A DNA stretch of 64,000 nucleotides from RCIO01 sp040880025 (GTDB taxonomy: Bacteria > Pseudomonadota > Alphaproteobacteria > Rhizobiales > Rhizobiaceae). Of this stretch, positions 26,681 to 35,233 are shown piece after piece. The notes beneath the pieces were generated by a model. The model made no database searches, was not told where the DNA came from, and worked only from the letters and a program-made list of their open reading frames with translations. The first letter of the stretch is position 1. Each line of letters opens with the position of its first letter. The stretch is from positions 1 to 64,000 of the forward strand of contig JBBDJD010000010.1 in assembly GCA_040880025.1 (NCBI GenBank), written 5' to 3'. The position numbers were made by a program, and so were the translations under genes.

Positions 26681-26692
26681 CGCGCCACGTGC

Positions 26693-26992
26693 CTAGTGGA
26701 CCACGCCGAGTGCAGGTTCTATCGAGGTATGAATGAACACCTCTACAAAAGTCAGAATGAGCAGCAGGACAATCGGAGAAATATCAATCCCGCCGAGGTC
26801 TGGCAGAAACCGGCGGATCGGTCTCAGCGCAGGTTCCGTAAGGCGATACAGCGCGTTGCCGATATTCGCAACGAACTGATTACGCGGATTGACGACGTTG
26901 AAGGCATAGAGCCATGAAAAAATCGCTGAAGCGATGATAATCCACCAGTAGATGCGGATGGCGACGTGCAGCGTAACAAATAGGGCAGTCAT
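26693..26992 (-). CDS. YggT family membrane protein
   Basis: A 99-residue inner-membrane protein with two hydrophobic helices (about 5-27 and 65-90) and the family core VNPRNQFVANIGNALYRLTEP followed by LRPIRRFLPDLGGIDISPI. YggT proteins are linked to osmotic adaptation and potassium uptake in some bacteria. It forms an operon with the DUF167 gene. Confidence 0.94.
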   Translation of the reverse strand: MTALFVTLHVAIRIYWWIIIASAIFSWLYAFNVVNPRNQFVANIGNALYRLTEPALRPIRRFLPDLGGIDISPIVLLLILTFVEVFIHTSIEPALGVVH

Positions 26993-27135
26993 GCCGTTCT
27001 CCTATGGACCGGCGACATGTAGACATTGACGCCTTTGCGGGCAAGTCCGCAGGCTGCGGGCACACTGCCCGCGCCGCGCGGGAGCTGCTTGACAGCCAAC
27101 CGGCCCGACCACTAAATGCGCGCCATCTCTGGAGC

Positions 27136-27211
<76 letters not shown>

Positions 27212-27307
27212 TTTTTCGCTCACGCCAAGCTTACTGCATTCGCTGGCTCCGCGAGGGCGGGCGAAAGCCCGGGCCGCAGTCGCGTCCTTGTTCCGGTTCG
27301 AGGATGC

Positions 27308-27324
27308 TCCCCTCAGCTCCACCA
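27308..27324 (+). repeat. Direct copy of the tRNA-Ala 3' end
   Basis: TCCCCTCAGCTCCACCA is identical to bases 27195-27211, the 3' end of the tRNA-Ala gene. GGTTCGA also recurs just before it, separated from the repeat by a few bases. A duplicated tRNA end 113 bp downstream is what an attachment-site scar looks like after loss of an integrated element, although local duplication is also possible. Confidence 0.6.
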
Positions 27325-27404
27325 GTCGACCGCTCGCTGATCTTCGGGCGGCGGGCCACCCGAAAATCTCCGCCGAATGAGGCTCGCCCCTCTCCCGTCC
27401 GGGC

Positions 27405-28451
27405 TTACTTGATCTTGAACAGCGCCCGCGCGTTGTCCTCGAAGAACTGCTTCAGCCCCGCTTCGCCTATCGGCATCTGTTCAAGCACGCCAACCTCCGA
27501 CGGCACGAACTGCCACGGATAGTCCATCGCATACATCATGCGGTCGGCGCCGATCACCTCGCGGATGAACATCACCGGCGGCGCCCAGCCGACGCCGCTC
27601 GACGTGTAGTGGAAGTTTTCTTTCAGATAGTCGCTGGCCTTGCGCTTCAGCGGATGCACATGCTCGTAGCGTTTCGAAACCGAGATGTGCCCGTGCATGA
27701 AGTCGATCCGCGACAGCCAGTAGGGCAACGCCTCGCCGCAATGGCCGAGCACGATCTGCAGCTTCGGGAAGCGGTCGAACAGGCCTGAGACGACCAGACG
27801 CAGCGCGTGCAGACCGGTCTCGCAGGCAAAACCGTAGACTGCAGCGTCGAGGCCGCGCTTCAGGAACGGCTCGATCATGTTCGCCGACGGCGTTTGCGGA
27901 TGCAGGTAGATCGGCACGTCGAGCGCTTCCGCCGCCTCGAAAATCTCCCAATATTGCTCGTCGTCGAGATAGGTGCCCAGCGTGTGCGAATTGAGAATGC
28001 CGCCGCGCATGCCGAGCTTCTTGACGCTGCGCTCGAGTTCCTTTGCAGCATTGGCCGGATCGAGCGGGCTGAACGCGGCGAGCCCGACATAGCGGTCGGG
28101 ATGACGCGCGATGCCTTCTGCCAATTCGTCGTTGAAGCGCGTCGCCAGCGACGAGGCGGTGGCCGGATCGAATATCTGCACGCCCGGCGAGGTCAGCGAC
28201 AGCACGGCGATGTCGATGCCGGAATCGTCCATGTCCTTCAGGCGCACGTCGTCCAGGTTCTGGATGCGCCGGTTATGCGCCTGGGCCTTCTCGGAATCGC
28301 CCGAGAAAAAGCCCCACAGGCTCTGGAAGCCCGGATCGCCGATGGTCTTTTCCTCGATTTCCTTGCGGTAGAGCCGGATCAGCTCCTCCGGGCCCCACGC
28401 CTCCTCGGCGGCGATGCGCTTGTAGGGCGGGTTGGGGTTTTTCTGGTTCAT
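27405..28451 (-). CDS. Amidohydrolase_2 family decarboxylase/hydrolase (LigW-like)
   Basis: A 348-residue TIM-barrel metalloenzyme of the ACMSD/LigW branch. Metal and catalytic candidates are E16 or E17 in IAAEEAW, H184 in YLHPQ, H237 in LGHCGE and D310 in YAMDYPW. The EEAW form, in place of the ExH of hydrolytic members, resembles 5-carboxyvanillate decarboxylase. The start at 28451 has GGAG upstream and overlaps the stop of the TRAP permease as ATGA, so uptake and this enzyme are coupled. Non-oxidative decarboxylation of an imported aromatic acid is the likely reaction; hydrolysis cannot be excluded. Confidence 0.87.
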   Translation of the reverse strand: MNQKNPNPPYKRIAAEEAWGPEELIRLYRKEIEEKTIGDPGFQSLWGFFSGDSEKAQAHNRRIQNLDDVRLKDMDDSGIDIAVLSLTSPGVQIFDPATASSLATRFNDELAEGIARHPDRYVGLAAFSPLDPANAAKELERSVKKLGMRGGILNSHTLGTYLDDEQYWEIFEAAEALDVPIYLHPQTPSANMIEPFLKRGLDAAVYGFACETGLHALRLVVSGLFDRFPKLQIVLGHCGEALPYWLSRIDFMHGHISVSKRYEHVHPLKRKASDYLKENFHYTSSGVGWAPPVMFIREVIGADRMMYAMDYPWQFVPSEVGVLEQMPIGEAGLKQFFEDNARALFKIK

Positions 28452-30349
28452 GTTTTCTCCAATGGGCTTGTTGTGTTCGTCTTCGCGAGCGGAGCCGGAA
28501 GCCTTCCGGCGGCAAGCCGGCTCGACAGGACTGCGATCACGACGCCGGCCGCGGCGGTGACCATGGCGGCGATGGTGGACGGGCTGAAGATGGCGGAACT
28601 GGCGCCGATGAAGAGCGCGACTGCGCCCATCCCCGCACGCCGCCAGCCGCCGCCATAAGCCCCTTTCCATGCCAGCACCTCGGCGAGCATGAAGCCGGAC
28701 GCCCCGACGCTGACGCAGGACACGGCAATCTCGATCCATGTCCCGTCGAGCAGCAGCGCCGGATTGAAGGCGAATGCGAAGGGCACGAGATAGGCCACCA
28801 CAGCCAGGCGCATGCCGGTGATCCCGGTGCGCCACATGTCGCTTTCGGCGAGCGATGCGGCTGCATAGGACGCGATCGCAACGGGCGGCGTGAGCATCGA
28901 TAAGAGCCCGAAATAGAAGATGAAGAGATGCGCCGACATCTGCCCGATGCCCGCCTTGACCAGCGCCGGGGCCAGCAGCACCGAGACCACGACATAGACG
29001 CCGGTCGTCGGCATGCCGACGCCGAGCACAATGGCGATCAGCGCGGTGACAGCGAGCAGCGCCAGAACGCCGCCAACTTCGGCGATCTGGCCCAGCGCCA
29101 GCGTCAGCGCAAATCCAAGCCCGGTGAGGTTGATCGTGCCGATGATGATGCCGGCGATGGCGCAGACGAGCAACACCGGGATCAGGATGGTGCCGGCGTT
29201 GCGCAGGATATCGTCGAGCAACGACAGGCTCAGCGCCCTGCGCGGCTGGGTGACGAGGTGCAGCGCGTAGGAGACGAAAGCGGAATAAAGCGCGGCCTTG
29301 CCCGGCGCGTAGCCCAGCCCGAACAGGAAGTAGATAAGTACGCCGAGCGGCATGAGCAGCGGCCAGGCCTTGGCGAGGCTGCCCGCGATAGGAGGCAGTT
29401 CCGATCGCGGCGCGCCGACGAGACCATGCACGGCCGCGTAGCGATCAACCTGCAGATACAGCATCAGATAATAGGCGGCCGCCGGCAGTAGTGCGGCCAT
29501 CACCACGGTCGCATAGGAGACCTGAAGAAATTCGGCGATCACGAAGGCCGTCGCGCCCATGACCGGCGGCGCGATCTGGCCGCCATTGGAGGCGACGGCC
29601 TCGATCGCCGCGGCATAGCGCGCGGGAAATCCCGAACGCTTCATCATCGGGATGGTGACGACGCCGGTGCTCATTACATTGGCGACTGTCGAGCCTGAGA
29701 GCGTGCCAAACAGGCTCGACGCCAGGATTGCGACCTTGGCCGGTCCGCCGCGGCGATGACCCATCGCCGCCATTGCCAGGTCGGTCAGGATGCGGCTGCC
29801 GCCAACCGCGTTGAGCACCGCGCCGAACACGATGAATCCGAGGATCTGCGTGGCGCCAACACCGAGCACCAGCCCGGGAATGCCGTTGGTGTCGGAGTAG
29901 AGGTAGAGCAGGAAACGCGCCGGCGCGATTTCGGCCGCCTCGAATACGCCCGGCGCATACGAACCGACAACCCCGTAAGCCAGGAAGGCGAGCGCGAGCG
30001 CGGCCAGTACCGTCCCGCAATGCCGCCGTGTGGCTTCGATCGCCCCGCCGATCGCCAGCAGCGCCGGAATCCACTTCTCCGGCCCCCGGTTGACCGGATC
30101 GAGCAGCCAGGCTTCGTAGTTCCAGGCAAGCCACAGCCACGAAACAAGGGCCGCCAGCCCCAGCGCCCAATCCAGAATATGCCAGCGGCCCCTGAGAGGC
30201 GCGACGACAAGGCCGACCAGCGCGGCCATGCCGATCATCAAGGCAAGGTATTGCTCCGTGATGACGACATAGCCAAGCCGGTGCGGAACGTCGAGCAGCC
30301 AAAGAATACCGATGACGGTGATCGGCGCCGCCAGCTGGTTGGCCCTCAT
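28448..30349 (-). CDS. TRAP transporter fused permease (TAXI type, DctQM fusion)
   Basis: A 633-residue membrane protein. The first about 180 residues hold four helices (DctQ-like), and the rest is a DctM-like channel with GSTVANVMSTGVVTIPMMKRSG, ASNGGQIAPPVMGATAFVIAEF and MSAHLFIFYFGLLSMLTPPVA as family motifs (each conserved among 4TM/12TM fusions). It works with the TAXI receptor encoded 27 bp upstream. TAXI systems import C4-dicarboxylates, glutamate-like or aromatic acids; the companion LigW-like enzyme favours an aromatic or carboxylic acid here. Confidence 0.93.
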   Translation of the reverse strand: MRANQLAAPITVIGILWLLDVPHRLGYVVITEQYLALMIGMAALVGLVVAPLRGRWHILDWALGLAALVSWLWLAWNYEAWLLDPVNRGPEKWIPALLAIGGAIEATRRHCGTVLAALALAFLAYGVVGSYAPGVFEAAEIAPARFLLYLYSDTNGIPGLVLGVGATQILGFIVFGAVLNAVGGSRILTDLAMAAMGHRRGGPAKVAILASSLFGTLSGSTVANVMSTGVVTIPMMKRSGFPARYAAAIEAVASNGGQIAPPVMGATAFVIAEFLQVSYATVVMAALLPAAAYYLMLYLQVDRYAAVHGLVGAPRSELPPIAGSLAKAWPLLMPLGVLIYFLFGLGYAPGKAALYSAFVSYALHLVTQPRRALSLSLLDDILRNAGTILIPVLLVCAIAGIIIGTINLTGLGFALTLALGQIAEVGGVLALLAVTALIAIVLGVGMPTTGVYVVVSVLLAPALVKAGIGQMSAHLFIFYFGLLSMLTPPVAIASYAAASLAESDMWRTGITGMRLAVVAYLVPFAFAFNPALLLDGTWIEIAVSCVSVGASGFMLAEVLAWKGAYGGGWRRAGMGAVALFIGASSAIFSPSTIAAMVTAAAGVVIAVLSSRLAAGRLPAPLAKTNTTSPLEKT

Positions 30350-30376
30350 GGGACGCGCCTCTTGGTTCGCTGGCGG

Positions 30377-31372
30377 CTAGTTGGCCATCCCCGAGTCGCG
30401 GGTCTCGTTCTGCGCGCTCCACATACCTTTCGCCTTGTAGAATTCCACCGCGGCCGGATGATAAGGCACGGTGTTCGACGCCATTGAGAACCGCTCCTGC
30501 GCGGCCGCGCCTAGTGGCGGATAGTCCTGCTTAAGCTGCGGCAGGCTTTCATAGAAGGCCTCGAGGATCGCCGTAGCTTCCTCGTCGGGCAGGGTGGCAT
30601 CGACGGTGAGATAGACGTCGAAAGCCGTCACCGTAACAGGCTCGGTCACTTCCGGCATGCGCGGGTTCGGGGCAACCTCGGTAAGGTAGAGGCCGGTGAA
30701 CATTTCATCCGCCTTCTCGGTGGTGGCGTTTTCGCCGTCGATGTCGAGATAGCGGATGCCGCCAGGGATCGAGGCGTGCGCCTGCTGGGTCAGCGGAATG
30801 CCAACGGCAATCAGCGTCGCGTCGAGATTGTTCTCCGTCAACTGCTCCATCCCGGGTCCAAGCCCCGCGACGGAAACCGGCTCGACATCGTCGACGCTGA
30901 GCCCGGAGAGTTCGACGATGGTTTTCGACAGGGCGCTCATGGCCTTGAGCGCGCTGAGGTCGGTAACGACGCGCTTGCCCTTCAGTTCGGACACCTTGGT
31001 GATGCCGAGATCGTTGCGCGCGACGAGCGCCACGTGCAGCGGCCAGATGCGGGCCAGAACGCGCAGGCCGGTCATCGGCTCGCCGAACTCGCCCTCACGC
31101 GCCCCGCCAAGATCGAGGCTCGAATTGAGACCCATCGTGACCTCGCCGGCCGATATCAGCGGCAGATAGACCGACGATCCCGAATAGGGCTGCACGGTCA
31201 CCTGCTTGCCGAGTTTCTCTTGCAGCGCGGCGGCAATGCCGCCACCGATCGTGTAATAGATCGTTCCCTGCGGATTGGTGCCGAGCGTGTAGCGGTCGGC
31301 CGCCATGGCCGAACCAGCGGCGAGGCCGATTGCTCCGGCCAGAGCTATTGAGGCAAAGCGATGCAAATTCAT
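30377..31372 (-). CDS. TAXI-family TRAP solute-binding receptor
   Basis: A 331-residue periplasmic receptor with a signal peptide (FASIALAGAIGLAAGSAMAA). The TAXI N-terminal pattern LGTNPQGTIYYTIGGGIAAAL (core TNPQGTIYYTIGGGIA) is at about 30-50. The start at 31372 has GGGAGGA 5-6 bases upstream. It is first gene of the receptor-permease-amidohydrolase operon and is divergent from a LysR-type regulator 132 bp away. Confidence 0.93.
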   Translation of the reverse strand: MNLHRFASIALAGAIGLAAGSAMAADRYTLGTNPQGTIYYTIGGGIAAALQEKLGKQVTVQPYSGSSVYLPLISAGEVTMGLNSSLDLGGAREGEFGEPMTGLRVLARIWPLHVALVARNDLGITKVSELKGKRVVTDLSALKAMSALSKTIVELSGLSVDDVEPVSVAGLGPGMEQLTENNLDATLIAVGIPLTQQAHASIPGGIRYLDIDGENATTEKADEMFTGLYLTEVAPNPRMPEVTEPVTVTAFDVYLTVDATLPDEEATAILEAFYESLPQLKQDYPPLGAAAQERFSMASNTVPYHPAAVEFYKAKGMWSAQNETRDSGMAN

Positions 31373-31456
31373 TACATTCCTCCCAGTTGCGTGGTCCGCA
31401 CGGCAGCGCCGGCGGCGATCCAGATCGTTGCGCCTGGGCATTGAAGATGATGTCCA

Positions 31457-31473
31457 TTCTAAATAAAATCGAA
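31457..31473. promoter_or_regulatory. Candidate LysR-type box
   Basis: TTC-N11-GAA in an AT-rich run, containing the T-N11-A core of LysR regulators, in the 132-bp gap between the divergent TAXI receptor and LysR genes. Arms are only three bases long, so the match could be chance. Confidence 0.35.
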
Positions 31474-31504
31474 AAATTCCGGATCATTCATAAAGAAATC
31501 TAAA

Positions 31505-32413
31505 GTGCTGATCGAAAGCCAACTCACACTCAAGCAGCTTCGCGCCTTCGTGGCCGTCCACCGGCTTGGCAAACTCGCCTCCGCCGCCGAGGAACTGGGC
31601 GTGACCCAATCGGCCGTCAGCGTGCTCATCCGTCAGGTCGAGCAGACGTTGAATACGCGCCTCTTTGACCGCACAACCCGGTCATTGGTGCCGACCGCGG
31701 CCGCCGAGGAAGCGTTTGGCATCGCCGAGCGCATCCTCGAAGACGTGGCGACGCTGGGCAGCAACTTCCGCGACCTGTCGGAAGGCAGCAGGGGCCGTGT
31801 GCGGCTGGCCGCCACGCCCGGCACGGCCATGACCGTGCTTCCGGCTACCGCCCGCCGCTTCAGCCGCCGCTATGTCAATATCGAGCTGGTGCTGGATGAC
31901 TGCGCGCCCAACCAGTTCCTGCCGCTGATCTCATCCGAGCGTGTCGAGTTCGGAATTGGCGTGCCGCCGTCCGCAACCGCCGAGTTCGACAGCCGGCCAA
32001 TCCTCAAGGATCGGATGCTGGTCGTTTTCGCGAAGGACCACCCGTTCGCCGCGGTGAAAGAGGTGCGGTGGGCGGACCTGAAGGATGTCCCGCTGATCGC
32101 CTTCCGCTACGGCTATGGCGTAAGGCAGGCTCTCGACTCCGCCGCTGCCAAGGCAGGTTTCGAGCCCATGATCGTCCATGAGGTCGGCTTTCTGTTCACG
32201 GCCGCATGGATGGCATCGAGCGGGCTGGGCGTGACGATATTGCCGGCCGCGCTTGCAAGACTTCAGCTCGATGCCGCGCTGGAAACCCGGCCGCTGGTCG
32301 AACCGGACGTGACGCGGACACTGGCGATCGTGACGAAGAAGGGACGGTCGCTGTCGCCGTCCTGCAAGCTGTTCGTCGACATGCTGCTCGAGGATGTGCG
32401 GGCTGCCGCCTGA
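31505..32413 (+). CDS. LysR-family transcriptional regulator
   Basis: A 302-residue LTTR. The N-terminal winged HTH spans residues 1-60 (LTLKQLRAFVAVHRLGKLASAAEELGVTQSAVSVLIRQVE; key run TQSAVSVLIRQVE) and a periplasmic-binding-like effector domain covers 90-295. The GTG at 31505 is used as start. It is divergent from the TAXI-TRAP operon, the classical arrangement for an LTTR controlling the adjacent catabolic genes. The effector is unknown and is presumably the imported acid or its breakdown product. Confidence 0.93.
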   Translation: MLIESQLTLKQLRAFVAVHRLGKLASAAEELGVTQSAVSVLIRQVEQTLNTRLFDRTTRSLVPTAAAEEAFGIAERILEDVATLGSNFRDLSEGSRGRVRLAATPGTAMTVLPATARRFSRRYVNIELVLDDCAPNQFLPLISSERVEFGIGVPPSATAEFDSRPILKDRMLVVFAKDHPFAAVKEVRWADLKDVPLIAFRYGYGVRQALDSAAAKAGFEPMIVHEVGFLFTAAWMASSGLGVTILPAALARLQLDAALETRPLVEPDVTRTLAIVTKKGRSLSPSCKLFVDMLLEDVRAAA

Positions 32414-32434
32414 TCGGGTCCGCCTGCGGTCCAT

Positions 32435-33304
32435 CTACGGCCAGTCGGCGAAATTGAGCGGCGGCGCGTTGGCGGTGCCCGATTTCGAATCGGCCACCGC
32501 CCGGCGATAGCTGTTGGGCGGCATGCCCATCATCTTGCGGAAGAAGTGCGAAAAATGCGCCGGATCGCTGAACCCCAGCGAGTGGCCGAGCTGCTGGATG
32601 GTCAGCGATGAGCGTTCGAGCCTGGCCGCGGCTTCCTGCGCCAGCCGCTCCGAAATGAGCGCCTTCGGCGGTTTGCCGATGCCGTCGGTGCAGATTGCGT
32701 GGAGGCGGTCGTTCGAAATGCCCAGCGCCGCCGCATATTGCGCCACTTTCCAGTGGCTGCGGAAATTCATCTCGACCAGCCGCCGGAAACGTTGCAGCAG
32801 GTTCGCCTTCTCGCCGGTCCCTGCCGCCGGCAGGGCCTCTCCGGCCGAGACCCGCAGCATCGTTACCAGAAGTATGCGCAAGAGCGCCGACAAGACCAGC
32901 GCCGACCCATCATGCGACTGGCGCAGTTCGCCCAGAATATCGTCGAAGCACCGTTCGGCGAGCAGGGTCTGCTCGCCGTGGCCGGCAAGCGACAACGCGA
33001 AATCACGTTCCACAAGATAACGCAGATTGACCGATTCCGGCTGGTCGCCGATCGCCGCGACCAGCGTCGCATCGCCAACCCAGCCATGAAAGCCGGTTGC
33101 GCCAGCCTCGGTGCGAAGCCGGCCCGGCGTCATGCTGCCGAGCCAGACCAGCGCGGGCGCCACGATCGCGAAACGGTTGCCACCGGAATCGGCCTCCACC
33201 GCCCCATCGGTCATCAGCACGATCTGCCGCGCCAGAGCGCCCGGCTCGCGATTGAACGACCAGCTGCGCGCATGCAGGCTGCTGTCGATCCTCTCCGCCT
33301 TCAT
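32435..33304 (-). CDS. AraC-family transcriptional regulator
   Basis: A 289-residue regulator. The N-terminal half is a divergent cupin-like sensor (about 25-110), and the C-terminal double HTH spans about 185-268, with VAQYAAALGISNDRLHAICTD (core YAAALGISNDRL) and the family signature GFSDPAHFSHFFRKMMGMPPNSYRR (core GFSDPAHFSHFFRK). It is divergent from the ALDH gene at 33484 with a 179-bp gap and converges with the LysR gene. It probably activates the aldehyde-oxidation genes. Confidence 0.93.
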   Translation of the reverse strand: MKAERIDSSLHARSWSFNREPGALARQIVLMTDGAVEADSGGNRFAIVAPALVWLGSMTPGRLRTEAGATGFHGWVGDATLVAAIGDQPESVNLRYLVERDFALSLAGHGEQTLLAERCFDDILGELRQSHDGSALVLSALLRILLVTMLRVSAGEALPAAGTGEKANLLQRFRRLVEMNFRSHWKVAQYAAALGISNDRLHAICTDGIGKPPKALISERLAQEAAARLERSSLTIQQLGHSLGFSDPAHFSHFFRKMMGMPPNSYRRAVADSKSGTANAPPLNFADWP

Positions 33305-33483
33305 TTCTCTCTGCCGTTTTCGGCGTCTGACACCAGATAATTACAATAGATTGCCAGTTTTTTGCATTTTCGCAAGACGCGCGATGTAGTTTGCTTGATG
33401 CTGGCAGGAGAGAAAGCGGTTGCGGCCTCGCGGCGGCAATCGTCACACGGACTGGAAAGTCCGCGATGCCAGGGAGGAAACGG

Positions 33484-34914
33484 TTGAACAAGGCGGTGCT
33501 CGCTGAACAAGCTGAGCCGAGGATGAGGCGTCCCGACGTTTCTACGGCCGCCGAGGCGCGCCATGTGGCGAATGTCGCGGCATCCCTTTTCCCGAAATGG
33601 TCGCGCACGCCGCCTTCAGAGCGCCGCGCGATTCTCGACCGCGCCGCGGACCTTCTGCTTGAACACAGCGCCGAGCTGACCCGGCTGATCCAGCTTGAAA
33701 CCGGCGGTACACCCGCCTGGAGCGAACTCAACTGCAAGCTCGGCGCCGCGATCCTGCGCGAGGCTTCGGCGCTCACCACCCAGATCAGCGGCGAGATCAT
33801 CCCTTCCGGCCAATCCGGTACGCTCGCGCTGGCGGTTCGCCAGCCCTGCGGCGTGGTGCTGGCGATTGCTCCGTGGAACGCGCCGATCGTGCTTTCGGTG
33901 CGATCTCTGGCGGTTCCGCTCGCCTGCGGCAACACCGTCGTGTTCAAGGCATCCGAGCTTTGTCCCCTTACCCATCAGTTGGTGGTCGACATTCTGAAAA
34001 GCGCGGGCCTTCCCGAAGGGACGCTCGGCATCGTGCACAACGATGAGGCCGACGCCGCCGAGATCGTCGAAACGCTGATCGCCCATCCGGCCGTCCGCCG
34101 CGTCAATTTCACCGGTTCGACCCGCGTCGGCCGCCATGTGGCGGAGCTGTGCGCGCGTCACCTCAAGAAGTGCCTGCTCGAGCTGGGCTCCAAGGCGCCG
34201 CTGATTGTCCTCGACGATGCCGATCTCGATGAGGCGGTGGAGGCGGCGGCATACGGTGCCTTCTTCCATCAGGGGCAGGTCTGCATGTCGACGGAACGGC
34301 TGATCGTGCATGAAACCGTCGCTGAAGAATTCATCGACAAGCTTCATGCGCGGGCGGAACAGCTGTCCGTTGCCGACGCCGGCCCCCCGTCACGGGGACG
34401 TCTCGGCCCGATGATCAGCGAACAGGCGGCGAGCCGGGTCAAGGCGCTGATCGACGATGCCGTCACCCAGGGCGCCCGGCTGGTGACCGGCGGCCACCAG
34501 AGGGGGGCATTCCTCGACGCGACCATACTCGACGGCATCTCGCCCAATATGCGCATTTATTACGAAGAGGCGTTCGGCCCGGTGGCCTCGGTCATCCGCT
34601 ATGCCGATGTCGAGGAGGCCGTCTCCATCGCCAATGACACCGAATATGGGCTGGCCGCCGCCGTTTTCAGCCGCGACGTCACGCGCGCGCTTGCCGTGGC
34701 GCAGCAGATAGAGAGCGGCATCTGCCACATCAACGGCGCCACCATAAACGACGAACCGCAGATGCCCTTCGGTGGCATGAAGGCTTCGGGTTACGGCCGC
34801 TTCGGCGGCAAGGCGGGGATCGATGAATTCACCGAACTCCGCTGGATCACCATTCAGAATGGACACAGGGATTATCCGTCTGAACGCCGGAGCCGATTGG
34901 GACAGGGACTATGA
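33484..34914 (+). CDS. Aldehyde dehydrogenase, salicylaldehyde/vanillin-dehydrogenase-like
   Basis: A 476-residue ALDH. The TTG at 33484 is preferred as start because GGGAGG (33472-33477) lies six bases before it; the in-frame ATG at 33466 lacks a ribosome-binding site. Motifs are APWNAPI (129-135), FTGSTRVG (209-216), base E233 in LELGSK and nucleophile C267 in HQGQVCMSTER. The glycine after LELG is replaced by serine (S236), a departure from LELGGK. The HQGQVCMST variant is typical of ALDHs acting on aromatic aldehydes. It is divergent from an AraC regulator, and the next gene is another ALDH. Confidence 0.9.
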   Translation: MNKAVLAEQAEPRMRRPDVSTAAEARHVANVAASLFPKWSRTPPSERRAILDRAADLLLEHSAELTRLIQLETGGTPAWSELNCKLGAAILREASALTTQISGEIIPSGQSGTLALAVRQPCGVVLAIAPWNAPIVLSVRSLAVPLACGNTVVFKASELCPLTHQLVVDILKSAGLPEGTLGIVHNDEADAAEIVETLIAHPAVRRVNFTGSTRVGRHVAELCARHLKKCLLELGSKAPLIVLDDADLDEAVEAAAYGAFFHQGQVCMSTERLIVHETVAEEFIDKLHARAEQLSVADAGPPSRGRLGPMISEQAASRVKALIDDAVTQGARLVTGGHQRGAFLDATILDGISPNMRIYYEEAFGPVASVIRYADVEEAVSIANDTEYGLAAAVFSRDVTRALAVAQQIESGICHINGATINDEPQMPFGGMKASGYGRFGGKAGIDEFTELRWITIQNGHRDYPSERRSRLGQGL

Positions 34915-35233
34915 AGCGGGAGCAGATTCGGGAAATGGCGTTTTCAGCCGGGGCAGCAGCATCTGGCCGTCGATTTCGTGCGATCTTGTATACATCCATG
35001 CCGCATATTTCGACCGGATACCCATGCGAAATGCCATCGTCGCGGGTGCGGACACATGACTGTGTATACAATCTTGCCGATTCCGCGATGACAGACCCGC
35101 GGAAAGCTCATATCCTCTCGCGGGACAGCGCCAGCAGGCGGAGGAGAGCGGGGCCGAAACGGCTCCGTCGTCCCGCGGCGCCCCGGTCGGCAGGCAACGA
35201 CGCATGCGACCGGTCGAGCAAGGGAGCGAGATC
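34915..35233. other. Intergenic stretch between two ALDH genes
   Basis: No supported gene. Short frames on both strands overlap and lack motifs. The distance (319 bp) implies a separate promoter for the downstream ALDH and ABC genes, but no clear -35/-10 pair was identified. Confidence 0.4.

Noticed and set aside
27308..27324. Second tRNA-Ala gene
   Set aside because: Only the last 17 nt of the tRNA are repeated; no D or anticodon arm precedes them.
28452..28835. N-terminal extension of the LigW-like amidohydrolase
   Set aside because: It lies inside the TRAP permease gene in another frame; GGAG-backed ATG at 28451 gives the family N terminus.
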